Shown piece after piece: positions 1-6,600 of a stretch of 38,581 nt of DNA. Source of the stretch: Planctomycetota bacterium (GTDB taxonomy: Bacteria > Planctomycetota > Brocadiia > CAIUPP01); NCBI GenBank assembly GCA_022705425.1, contig JAKJEM010000023.1, positions 9,317 to 47,897 of the forward strand. Reading direction: 5' to 3'. The position numbers and the translations under genes were made by a program. The first letter of the stretch is position 1, and the number at the start of each line of letters is the position of its first letter. Below the pieces are notes generated by a model, which was not told the origin of the DNA, made no database searches, and was given only the letters and a program-made list of their open reading frames with translations.

Positions 1-1804
1 CCGCCACGGTCGGCGGCTTGGGAAGTTCCCGCCACACAACGATCTCGTTCTTCGCCAGGTCGAAGAGGTAGAGGACGTCGCCGGCGTCGGCTTCGATGTA
101 CCCGAGGACGCGCGTGTCGTGGCCGATGTCCTGAACAAGGCCGGTGTTCTCGACGCCGGGCTTGAGGCGGGCGGGTTCGAGCGCCTTGAGGTCAAGGTCG
201 TAGAGGCGGAAGCGGCCGGCTTCGGCGCGGTCGCGCCCGGAGATGACGATGCGCCCCAGCGCGGGCAGGAGCGCCGCGCCGCGGGCGTCGAAGTCCTTCA
301 TGTCCTGTCCGAGACCGACGCGCTTGGCGGAGGCCGTGTCGTAGTAACCCAGGCCCGTTCCCGTGCTCCAGCGTTCGCGTTTGCCGACGAGGTAAACGCG
401 CCCGTTCGGGCCGGGCAGGAGGACAGTGGCGTAGTGGGCTTCGGTGACGGTCTGCCCGAAGGAGCCGATCAGGCGGGGGTTGGCGGCGGGGTCGGCGGGC
501 TTGTCCGAGAGGGCCCAGGGACGGGCCGGGTCGTAAACGCTCATGGTGGCGTTGGGATAGCCGGCATAGTAGAGCTTCCCGTCGAGGAGGCAGGTCTTGG
601 CGCGGCTGGGGCCGGCCTTTCCGAGGTATTGGTGGGCGTTGGGCGCGGGATCGTAGCGGAACCAGCCGTTGTACTGGCGCACGCTGCCGATCAGTGTGCC
701 GTCGGGCAGCGCGGTCAGGGACTCGATGAGTTCGGGTTCGGCCCGGTTGATATGGAAGCGGGCGCTGCGCCAGGGACCGGTTTCGCCCGCCGGACGCCAC
801 CACAGCGTGGCGGAGCCGTCGCCCTCGATGGCGACAGGGCGGGCCTTGTCGAGTTCGGGCGCGGGCGGCAGCGCCGGGGCGGGGCGAACGGGGGCGGCGG
901 CGCGCGGGGGCGGCGTGCCGGCCTGCGCGGGGACGGCGCGCCCGTCGTGACACCAGACGACTTCCTTCTTTCCGTCGCCGTGGAGTTCGGCGGTCACGGC
1001 GCCGCGGCCGTCGTCGCTGACGACGACGCGGGCTCGCTCGCCCTTGCGCTCGGCCAGCAGGCGCTTCTCGCCCGTTTCCATGTTTACGGCCATCAGCTCC
1101 CAGTGGTCCTGCCCCACGCCGACGTAGGCCCACGGCAGGCCGAGGCCGAGGTAGTATCCATAGGTAAGCCCCGGCGGGCGATTGACGCCGACGTCGTGGA
1201 TTGCCTTCCAGGTCAGCGCGTCGGGGTCAATCCGGACAACGGCGGTCTTGCCGCTGTAGGACTGCGTCGTTGCGTAGATGCCGCCATCGGAGCCGCGACA
1301 GGTCTTGTAGAAGCTGCGGTCGTTGGTGAAGGGGACCCACGGCGAGATTTCGCCCAGGATTTTGATTTCGCCGTCGGCGGGTTCGTAGTACCAGACGTGC
1401 ATGAAGTCGTTGAAGAAGAAGACGCGCCCGTTGTCGGCGCGGACAGGCGCGCCGGAGTGGAAGCCGGGCAGATCGAAGATGCGGGCGACGCCGCTTTCGA
1501 GGTCGAGGACAACCCATTCGGCGTCGGGGCGAAGGTGTCGCTCGCGGAAGACGCGGTAGGAACGGGGGGTTCCCGGCACGGTGAGGCGCTCATAGGTGAA
1601 ATCGGTGGTGCCCTTGTAGTTCATGGCCTGGCAGATGAACTGCCAGCGTCCGGCGGCGTCGGGGGTCAGGATTGGGGCGTTGATGCGCGCGGTGCGGACC
1701 GGTTCGGCGACGGTCTTGACGTCGAGGGTGGGCAGGGCCGGCTGCGCGGCGATCTCGAAGGCCAGGGCGACCGTCGTCACAAGGGCCAGGGTACGAAGGC
1801 TCAT
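1..1804 (-). CDS. Exported beta-propeller-like protein, 3' end outside window
   Basis: The frame stays open from the start codon to the window edge (about 600 codons, no stop), so the C-terminus is missing. The N-terminus (MSLRTLALVTTVALAFEIAA) is a typical Sec signal peptide, so export is likely. The body carries repeated short beta-strand units with Trp/Tyr and Gly-Asp turns, such as WKAIHDVGVNRPPGLTYG, GSVRQYNGWFRYDP and GKLYYAGYPNATMSVYDP. That resembles Kelch/YVTN/WD40-like beta-propeller proteins. A Pro/Ala-rich stretch near residues 270-290 may be a linker. Two ATGs are adjacent. The second (1804) lies 7 nt from AAGGAG, the first (1807) only 4 nt, so 1804 is preferred. It follows the FAD oxidoreductase gene by about 50 bp on the same strand, so co-transcription is likely. 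Substrate and role are unknown. Confidence 0.75.
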   Translation of the reverse strand, partial: MSLRTLALVTTVALAFEIAAQPALPTLDVKTVAEPVRTARINAPILTPDAAGRWQFICQAMNYKGTTDFTYERLTVPGTPRSYRVFRERHLRPDAEWVVLDLESGVARIFDLPGFHSGAPVRADNGRVFFFNDFMHVWYYEPADGEIKILGEISPWVPFTNDRSFYKTCRGSDGGIYATTQSYSGKTAVVRIDPDALTWKAIHDVGVNRPPGLTYGYYLGLGLPWAYVGVGQDHWELMAVNMETGEKRLLAERKGERARVVVSDDGRGAVTAELHGDGKKEVVWCHDGRAVPAQAGTPPPRAAAPVRPAPALPPAPELDKARPVAIEGDGSATLWWRPAGETGPWRSARFHINRAEPELIESLTALPDGTLIGSVRQYNGWFRYDPAPNAHQYLGKAGPSRAKTCLLDGKLYYAGYPNATMSVYDPARPWALSDKPADPAANPRLIGSFGQTVTEAHYATVLLPGPNGRVYLVGKRERWSTGTGLGYYDTASAKRVGLGQDMKDFDARGAALLPALGRIVISGRDRAEAGRFRLYDLDLKALEPARLKPGVENTGLVQDIGHDTRVLGYIEADAGDVLYLFDLAKNEIVVWRELPKPPTVA

Positions 1805-1856
1805 CATTTCTCTCCTTGGGAAACCGGCAGAGGGGCCGCGCGCGACGCCCTTGCGT

Positions 1857-3191
1857 TCAGGGCACGTCTTCGAGGTGAACGCCGTCCTCCTTCAACGCGC
1901 GGTGCAGCCGGGGCAGGTCGGTCTGCGCGGGGTCGCGACCGGACTCCAGCGCGAGGGCGAGGGCGGTCCCGACGCCCTGCGCCATCGTCATGGTGTGGGA
2001 CATTACGCGGACGGAGGCATGGGCCTCATGTGTGGCGGAGGCCGGTCGCCCGACGACGCTCAGGTTCGGGATCCGGTCGTTGAGGCACATGCGCAGGGGG
2101 ATGTGGTAGCTCTGCCCCGGCGGCACCATGGCGCGCTCGTCGCGGTCGCTCCAGGTGGTGTGCCCGGTGCCGAGGGGGTCGTGAATGTCAATCATCCATA
2201 CGCCGTGGCCGAGGGCGTCGGGCTGCTTGAGGGCGCCGAGGACCATCTCGCGCGTGAGGGTGCAGAGGCCCTTGAAGCGGCGCGACTCGCGAAGGCCGAT
2301 CGAGGGGGCGGTCTGCTCGACGGTGGCCTGTTCGTATCCCGGCACGCGGCGGCGGAAGTACTCGACGAACTGCCAGACGCGCTCGCGCGCGAGGGCGGTC
2401 TGGCGCGTCAACTCCTCCTCGTCGAGGGGGGAGCCGGCCACGGCGCACATGTTCAGCCACCAGCGGTTCGGCGCGCCGCAGGGATTGAAGGCCGGGTTGA
2501 AGGTGGGGAGTTTGCCGTCGCGGGCGAGGGCAAGCATCTCCGCGTGGATGGCGTCGCGCTCCTCGCGCGGCAGGGCCCTGCGGCGCTCATTATCCACGCC
2601 GCAGAGGGCGTACATGAGGGTCATGCCCTGCACGCGCCCATCGGTGGGGCGGCCGTACTCGAAGGGCAATCCCGCCTTTGCGGCGACGTCGCCGTCGCCG
2701 GTGGCGTCCACGACGAACGTCGCCCGAAAGGCGCGGCGGCCGCGTTTGGTGTCGGCCAGGACGCCGCGCACGCGCTTGCCGTCGAGGATCGGCTCGCCGG
2801 CCGCGAGTCCGCAGAAGATGCGGACGCCGGCTTCGCGGAGCATGGCGTCCCAGACGACCTTCATGCCTTCGGGCTCGAACCACTCCGTCTCATGGACGGA
2901 GGCGTTGCGCACGTGCAGGCGGATCCACCCGCGCGCGTCGAGGCGGCGGACGGTCTCCTCGACCAGGCCCCGGATGACGATCTTCTCGCGGTCGCGCCGG
3001 TGAAAGCAGGTGACGAGACCGGCCGTGGCCATGCCGCCGAGCATGGGCCAGCGTTCGAGGAGGATGACGCGCGCGCCGCGCCGGGCGGCGGCGACGGCGC
3101 AGGCCACCCCGGCCGACCCGCCGCCGCAGACGAGCACGTCTGCTTCGGCCTGCACGGGAACGCGCGCAGCGGGAACGGGGATTTCGGACAT
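1857..3191 (-). CDS. FAD-dependent oxidoreductase (PF12831-like)
   Basis: The 444-residue protein begins with a Rossmann FAD-binding motif: ADVLVCGGGSAG, with the glycines at residues 23-28 and an acidic residue at E46. It continues with WPMLGGMATAGLV, the signature of the FAD-dependent oxidoreductase family PF12831. A second dinucleotide-binding segment (FVVDATGDGDVAAKAG) lies near residues 170-190. No signal peptide is visible, so it is probably cytoplasmic. Family members are often annotated only as FAD-dependent oxidoreductases and their substrates are mostly unknown. The ATG is preceded by AAGGAG about 10 nt upstream. The gene lies downstream of rnpB and upstream of the exported beta-propeller gene on the same strand. 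A joint role in degrading a glycan or related compound is inference only. Confidence 0.88.
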   Translation of the reverse strand: MSEIPVPAARVPVQAEADVLVCGGGSAGVACAVAAARRGARVILLERWPMLGGMATAGLVTCFHRRDREKIVIRGLVEETVRRLDARGWIRLHVRNASVHETEWFEPEGMKVVWDAMLREAGVRIFCGLAAGEPILDGKRVRGVLADTKRGRRAFRATFVVDATGDGDVAAKAGLPFEYGRPTDGRVQGMTLMYALCGVDNERRRALPREERDAIHAEMLALARDGKLPTFNPAFNPCGAPNRWWLNMCAVAGSPLDEEELTRQTALARERVWQFVEYFRRRVPGYEQATVEQTAPSIGLRESRRFKGLCTLTREMVLGALKQPDALGHGVWMIDIHDPLGTGHTTWSDRDERAMVPPGQSYHIPLRMCLNDRIPNLSVVGRPASATHEAHASVRVMSHTMTMAQGVGTALALALESGRDPAQTDLPRLHRALKEDGVHLEDVP

Positions 3192-3225
3192 CGGTACGGT
3201 TCTCCTTGCGGGCGGGATCGGGGCG

Positions 3226-3286
3226 GTCGGACGGCGGACGACGGACGAAAGACGGCGGACGACAAACGACGGACGGCAATGACGGT
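3226..3286. repeat. Degenerate 7-bp satellite, copy A
   Basis: This short low-complexity tract is built from degenerate heptamers of the type CGGACGA or AGACGGC. It fills the gap between the FAD oxidoreductase start and the 3' end of rnpB. The same heptamer family recurs at 4983-5026 and 19440-19566. Its open reading frames are artefacts of the repeat. Confidence 0.7.
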
Positions 3287-3312
3287 GCAGGCCGGGACGC
3301 CTGCGGTACGGT

Positions 3313-3710
3313 TGATGACAGGCCGAAGTCCGACGTAAGCCGAGTTCTGTTCCCCTCGATCCTTGCGGCGCGAGGGGCGGCGGCCATGTATCCAGGGTCC
3401 GTCTTGCGAGGGACCTCGAACGGCCTACCCGGGAGTTCTAGCGAGGCGGGCCGCCTCATCCTCCCCTATTTGGCCTTTCTCCGAGCGGGGTTTGCCCTGC
3501 CGCTCCTGTCGCCAGGAGCGCGGTGAGCTCTTACCTCACCATTTCACCCTTGCTCCACCTTGCGGCGGGGCGGTGTATTTTCTGTGGCACTTTCCCTGGG
3601 ATCACTCCCGGTCTCTGTTAGGGACCGCTCTGCCCTGCGGAGCTCGGACTTTCCTCCCCCCGGCCCTTTCGAGCCGGGCGGCGACCGCCTGTCGGGCTTC
3701 GGCCTGTCAC
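3313..3710 (-). ncRNA. rnpB: RNase P RNA (bacterial type A)
   Basis: This is the catalytic RNA of ribonuclease P, which matures tRNA 5' ends. Read on the minus strand it has the 5' box GAGGAAAGTCCGAGCTC, the conserved AGGGTGAAATGGTGAGGTAA block, the GGCAAACCC segment and the 3' box CAGAACTCGGCTTA. The 5' CCGAG pairs with the 3' CTCGG; the usual pair is CCGGG/CCCGG, so this is a compensated P4 change. The ends (3691-3708 and 3317-3334) pair as an 18-bp P1 with one mismatch, which looks longer than the usual P1. Length is about 395 nt. Ends are set from P1 and the promoter and may be off by a few nucleotides. Reading frames across it are spurious. Confidence 0.95.
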
Positions 3711-3716
3711 CGTGGG

Positions 3717-3746
3717 ATTGTATCACGTCGGGAGGAGGAAGACGAA
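3717..3746 (-). promoter_or_regulatory. rnpB promoter with extended -10
   Basis: The minus strand carries TGATACAAT (-10 TACAAT at 3717-3722) ending 7 nt before the predicted RNA start at 3710. This is an extended -10 (TGn). The -35 at 18-bp spacing is TTCGTC (3741-3746), which is weak. The position agrees with the 5' P1 strand. Confidence 0.65.
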
Positions 3747-3887
3747 ATCGCGTCGCGGCGGAGCGCCGGTCGCGGTGGAGTGCCTGCGCGCGAAGGCGTG
3801 TGGGGCGGCGCGGCAGATGTGCCGCGAGGGGCAGACCGCAGCACAGCCGGGGGAGGATGGGGCGCGCGGGACGAGGGCCGGACGATG

Positions 3888-4279
3888 CCCACAGCCGAGG
3901 GCGGCTGTGCCACGTTCTTGCCTTCCCACAGCCGGGGGCGGCTGTGCCACGTTCTTGTCTTCCCACAGCAGAGGGCGGCTGTGCAACGTTCTTGTCTTCC
4001 CACAGCCGGGGGCGGCTGTGCCACGTTCTTGCCTTCCCACAGCCGGGGGCGGCTGTGCCACGTTCTTGTCTTCCCACAGCCGGGGGCGGCTGTGCCACGT
4101 TCTTGCCTTCCCACAGCCGAGGGCGGCTGTGCCACGTTCTTGTCTTCCCACAGCCGAGGGCGGCTGTGCCACGTTCTTGTCTTCCCACAGCCGGGGGCGG
4201 CTGTGCCACGTTCTTGTCTTCCCACAGCCGAGGGCGGCTGTGCCACGTTCTTGCCTTCCCACAGGCGAGGGGGCCGCGC
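3888..4279. repeat. Tandem array of 37-bp units, each with a palindrome
   Basis: Ten complete 37-bp units start at 3888, 3925, 3962, 3999, 4036, 4073, 4110, 4147, 4184 and 4221, followed by a decayed eleventh from 4258. Each unit holds an 8-bp inverted repeat around a 4-nt loop (CACAGCCG, RGGG, CGGCTGTG) and a 17-nt linker beginning CCACGTTCTTG. Variation is nearly confined to the first loop base (A/G) and one linker base (T/C). Unit 3 has CAGAGGG and an extra A. The array lies between the divergent promoters of rnpB and tRNA-Leu. Because 37 is not a multiple of 3 and the unit lacks stops, long false reading frames run through it on both strands. No unique spacers are present, so this is not CRISPR. 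Confidence 0.95.
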
Positions 4280-4302
4280 TAGTCCGAGGCCGGCGCGCCG
4301 GT

Positions 4303-4332
4303 TTGATTTTGGCGTCGAGGGCGGTCTATAAT
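4303..4332 (+). promoter_or_regulatory. tRNA-Leu promoter
   Basis: TTGATT (4303-4308) and a perfect TATAAT (4327-4332) are separated by 18 bp. The predicted start, about 4339, is 8 nt before the mature tRNA. Confidence 0.8.
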
Positions 4333-4346
4333 CGCCGCGCCCTCGA

Positions 4347-4432
4347 GCCGGAGTGGCGGAATGGCAGACGCGCGGGTTTCAAAAACCCGTGGGCTCACGC
4401 TCATGCGGGTTCAAGTCCCGCCTCCGGCACCA
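4347..4432 (+). tRNA. tRNA-Leu (anticodon CAA)
   Basis: The acceptor strands GCCGGAG (4347-4353) and CTCCGGC (4422-4428) pair perfectly, followed by discriminator A and an encoded CCA (4430-4432). The anticodon stem CGGGT/ACCCG encloses the loop TTCAAAA, giving anticodon CAA, which reads the Leu codon TTG. A long variable arm (GGGCTCACGCTC region) fits class II leucine tRNA. The T arm reads GCGGGTTCAAGTCCCGC. The gene ends only 9 bp from the convergent leuD-like stop. Confidence 0.97.
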
Positions 4433-4441
4433 CCCCTCTGC

Positions 4442-4945
4442 TCAGTCGAGCCCCAGCTTGCCGCCATGCTTCTTGATGTGTTCGACGAGACCGCCGTCGG
4501 AGAGAATCTTGCGCATGGTCAAGGGCAGGGGCGGGATGGCGTGGGTCGTGCCCTGCGTGCGGTTGAGGACGACGCCCTCGGCCAGGTCCACTTCGATCTG
4601 GTCGCCTTCGCTGATGCGGTCGGTGTCCATGATGATGACGGGCAGGCCGACGTTGATGGCGTTGCGGTAGAAGATGCGGGCGACGCTCTTGGCAAGGACG
4701 GCGCTGACGCCGGCCATCTTGATGATCGTGGGGGCGTGTTCGCGGCTGGAGCCTTGGCCGAAATTGCGCCCGCCGACGACGAAATCGCCGGGCTTGACGT
4801 TCGGCGCGAAGTCGGCGCGCGCGTCTTCGAGAACGTGCTTGGCCAGCTCCGGCAGGTTCGAGCGGAGATGGAAGAGCCGCCCCGGAGCGATATGGTCGGT
4901 GCTGATGCCGTCGCCGAACTTCCACGCCTTGCCTGTGAGTTTCAC
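4442..4945 (-). CDS. leuD: LeuD-type hydro-lyase small subunit
   Basis: The 167-residue protein is the swivel-domain small subunit of a two-subunit aconitase-superfamily hydratase. This superfamily includes 3-isopropylmalate dehydratase in leucine synthesis, homoaconitase and dimethylmalate dehydratase. Visible family motifs are GDGISTDHIAPG (residues 11-22), GGRNFGQGSSREHAP (about 58-72) and FYRNAINVGLP (about 92-102). The substrate-selecting loop after IAPG reads RLFHLRS. It matches neither the YLRT nor the YLVY type I know, so the substrate is uncertain. It starts with GTG, 7 nt from a strong GGGAGGAG. The large subunit is directly upstream on the same strand, separated by a repeat tract. 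No leuA or leuB is in the window, so the leucine role is inferred from family only. Confidence 0.88.
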   Translation of the reverse strand: MKLTGKAWKFGDGISTDHIAPGRLFHLRSNLPELAKHVLEDARADFAPNVKPGDFVVGGRNFGQGSSREHAPTIIKMAGVSAVLAKSVARIFYRNAINVGLPVIIMDTDRISEGDQIEVDLAEGVVLNRTQGTTHAIPPLPLTMRKILSDGGLVEHIKKHGGKLGLD

Positions 4946-4982
4946 CGCGATTCTCCTCCCAATCGCCCGTGGCCGGGCGCGC

Positions 4983-5026
4983 TGTTGTCACCCGTCGTCT
5001 GTCGTCCGCCGTCTGTCGTTCGCCGT
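4983..5026. repeat. Degenerate 7-bp satellite, copy B
   Basis: A short run of CGTCTGT/CGTCCGC heptamers on the plus strand fills the gap between the large- and small-subunit genes. It is the same family as 3226-3286 and 19440-19566, and runs up to the large-subunit stop codon. Confidence 0.65.
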
Positions 5027-6285
5027 TACTTCACATGGTCCCGCGGGTCCGCGATGCGTCCCTCGATCGCCGTCGCCGCTGCGAGCGCGGGCGAGGCGAG
5101 GTAGATACTGGCGTTCGGGTTGCCCATGCGGCCGCAGAAGTTGCGGTTCTGTGTGGCCACGCAGACTTCGCCGTCGCCGAGGATTCCCTCGTGCACGCCG
5201 ACGCAGGCGCCGCAGCCGGGCCCGGTCACGACGCCGCCGGCATCCACAAAGACCTGGAGCAGGCCTTCCTGCGCCGCCTGGGCGTAGATTTCGCGCGAGC
5301 CGGGGGTGACGATGAGGCGCGTTCCGGGCTTGACCGTCCGGCCCTTGAGGATGTCCGCCGCGATGCGGAGGTCCTCGATGCGGCCGTTCGTCGAGGTGCC
5401 GAGGAAGACCTGGTCCACGCGCACGCGCTCGACGTCGTCAATCGTCCGGGTGTTGTCCACGAAGTGCGGGCAGGAGAGGGTGGGCTTGAGCTTTTCGGCG
5501 TCAATCTCGATCACGCGCTCATAGACGGCGTCGCGGTCGGGTTCGAGGTCGGGCAACTGCTTCGGGGCGCGGCCGTGGAGTTTGAGCCAGGCCAGGCTGA
5601 CGTCGTCAATTCCGATGAGGCCGACCTTGGCGCCGCACTCGACGGCCATGTTGGACATGGTGGCGCGGGCGTCCATCGTCAAGGCGCGTATGGCGCTGCC
5701 GGAGAACTCGACGGCCTTGTAGTTAGCCCCTTCGGCGCCGATGAGCCCGATGAAGTGGAGCATGAGGTCCTTGGAGTACACGCCCTTCGGCAGGCGGCCC
5801 TCGGCGCGCATTTTGAAGGTTTCGGGGCAGCGGAGCCAGGTCTTGCCGAGTCCGAAGGCGACGGCGATGTCGGTGGAGCCCATGCCGGTGGCGAAGGCGC
5901 AGAGGGCGCCGCCGGTGCAGGTGTGCGAATCGGCGCCGACGACGACGTCGCCGGGGTTAACGTACTTCTCGAGCGCGACGACGTGCGAGATACCCCAGCC
6001 GATCTCGGAGAGGATGACGCCGGTCTCGCGCGCGAAGTCGCGCAGGAACTTATGGTCGTTGCTGAGTTCGCGGCGGGGGCTGGGGCTGGCGTGGTCGAGG
6101 TAGATCATCCGCCGGGAGGCGTTGGGCACGGCGGTGAAGCCCATGGTCTTGAACTGGCGGACCGTCAGGGGGCCGGTGCCGTCCTGGACATAGGCCAGGT
6201 CCACGTCCACCACGGCGATGTCGTTGGCCTTGACGGCGTAGCCGGCGTGCGCGCTCAGGATCTTTTCGGAGATCGTCTTTCCCAC
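5026..6285 (-). CDS. leuC: LeuC-type hydro-lyase large subunit with altered cluster motif
   Basis: The 419-residue protein matches the short (archaeal-type) 3-isopropylmalate dehydratase/homoaconitase large subunit, the catalytic [4Fe-4S] partner of the following small subunit. Motifs are VVGADSHTCTGG (about 116-126), GTSTNGRIEDLR (296-307) and GPGCGACVG (355-363, with Cys358 and Cys361). The usual first cluster ligand is the Cys of (S/T)CTNGR. Here that residue is Ser298 (codon TCG), so one of three expected ligands is missing. The start is GTG with AGAGGA 6 nt upstream. A longer frame to 6465 runs through the promoter and a palindromic repeat and is rejected. A promoter lies at 6332-6360, and both subunit genes probably form one transcript. 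Confidence 0.9.
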   Translation of the reverse strand: MGKTISEKILSAHAGYAVKANDIAVVDVDLAYVQDGTGPLTVRQFKTMGFTAVPNASRRMIYLDHASPSPRRELSNDHKFLRDFARETGVILSEIGWGISHVVALEKYVNPGDVVVGADSHTCTGGALCAFATGMGSTDIAVAFGLGKTWLRCPETFKMRAEGRLPKGVYSKDLMLHFIGLIGAEGANYKAVEFSGSAIRALTMDARATMSNMAVECGAKVGLIGIDDVSLAWLKLHGRAPKQLPDLEPDRDAVYERVIEIDAEKLKPTLSCPHFVDNTRTIDDVERVRVDQVFLGTSTNGRIEDLRIAADILKGRTVKPGTRLIVTPGSREIYAQAAQEGLLQVFVDAGGVVTGPGCGACVGVHEGILGDGEVCVATQNRNFCGRMGNPNASIYLASPALAAATAIEGRIADPRDHVK

Positions 6286-6331
6286 GGGGCGTCCTCTGCA
6301 AGAAGGGGTCCGGGACCAGGAAACGGGCAGG

Positions 6332-6360
6332 ATTCTACCAGCGCCGAAGGGGACAGGCAA
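6332..6360 (-). promoter_or_regulatory. Promoter of the leuC-leuD pair
   Basis: The minus strand carries TTGCCT (6355-6360) and TAGAAT (6332-6337), 17 bp apart, with TGG before the -10 (extended -10). It lies about 47 bp upstream of the GTG start. Confidence 0.6.
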
Positions 6361-6402
6361 GTGAACGTCCGAATGCCGCGACGCCGCCGGGGGGGCTTTG
6401 CG

Positions 6403-6426
6403 CACAGCCGTGGGCGGCTGTGCCAC
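6403..6426. repeat. Solitary palindromic element with CCAC tail
   Basis: A single copy of the array element at 3888-4279: 8-bp stem CACAGCCG (6403-6410), loop TGGG, CGGCTGTG (6415-6422), then CCAC. It sits between the divergent leuC and patatin promoters. The rest of this roughly 315-bp gap (6286-6600) holds only the two promoters. Confidence 0.85.
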
Positions 6427-6502
6427 ACCGAACCGGGCGCACGGCAGTGGGGGGCTGCACTGCATCCCGAGGCTGAGGGATCACCCGCCGGGGCATCTTC
6501 GC

Positions 6503-6532
6503 TGGACGTCCGCCTTCCCGCGCATGTAGAAT
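6503..6532 (+). promoter_or_regulatory. Putative patatin gene promoter
   Basis: TGGACG (6503-6508) and TAGAAT (6527-6532) lie 18 bp apart. The expected start near 6539 precedes the chosen ATG by about 60 nt. It could also serve a leaderless ATG at 6541, which I consider less likely. Confidence 0.4.
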
Positions 6533-6600
6533 GAGGCCGAATGCAGCGGTGCGCCGGGGGCGTCCGTATGACGATTCCCCTTCGATTGAAACGGAGAGCG

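Noticed and set aside
119..2083. 654-residue plus-strand frame
   Set aside because: It is antisense to the exported beta-propeller gene, which has a signal peptide and a ribosome binding site. Compositional shadow of GC-rich coding DNA.
3544..4262. Repetitive proteins read through the 37-bp array on both strands
   Set aside because: The frames arise because the 37-bp unit lacks stops and shifts frame each repeat. There is no start context, and the frames also cross rnpB.
3888..4279. CRISPR array
   Set aside because: Every unit, including the linker, is nearly identical, so there are no unique spacers, and no cas genes are present.
6286..6465. N-terminal extension of the LeuC-type gene
   Set aside because: It crosses the promoter and a palindromic repeat; the GTG at 6285 has a ribosome binding site and matches the family's N-terminus.
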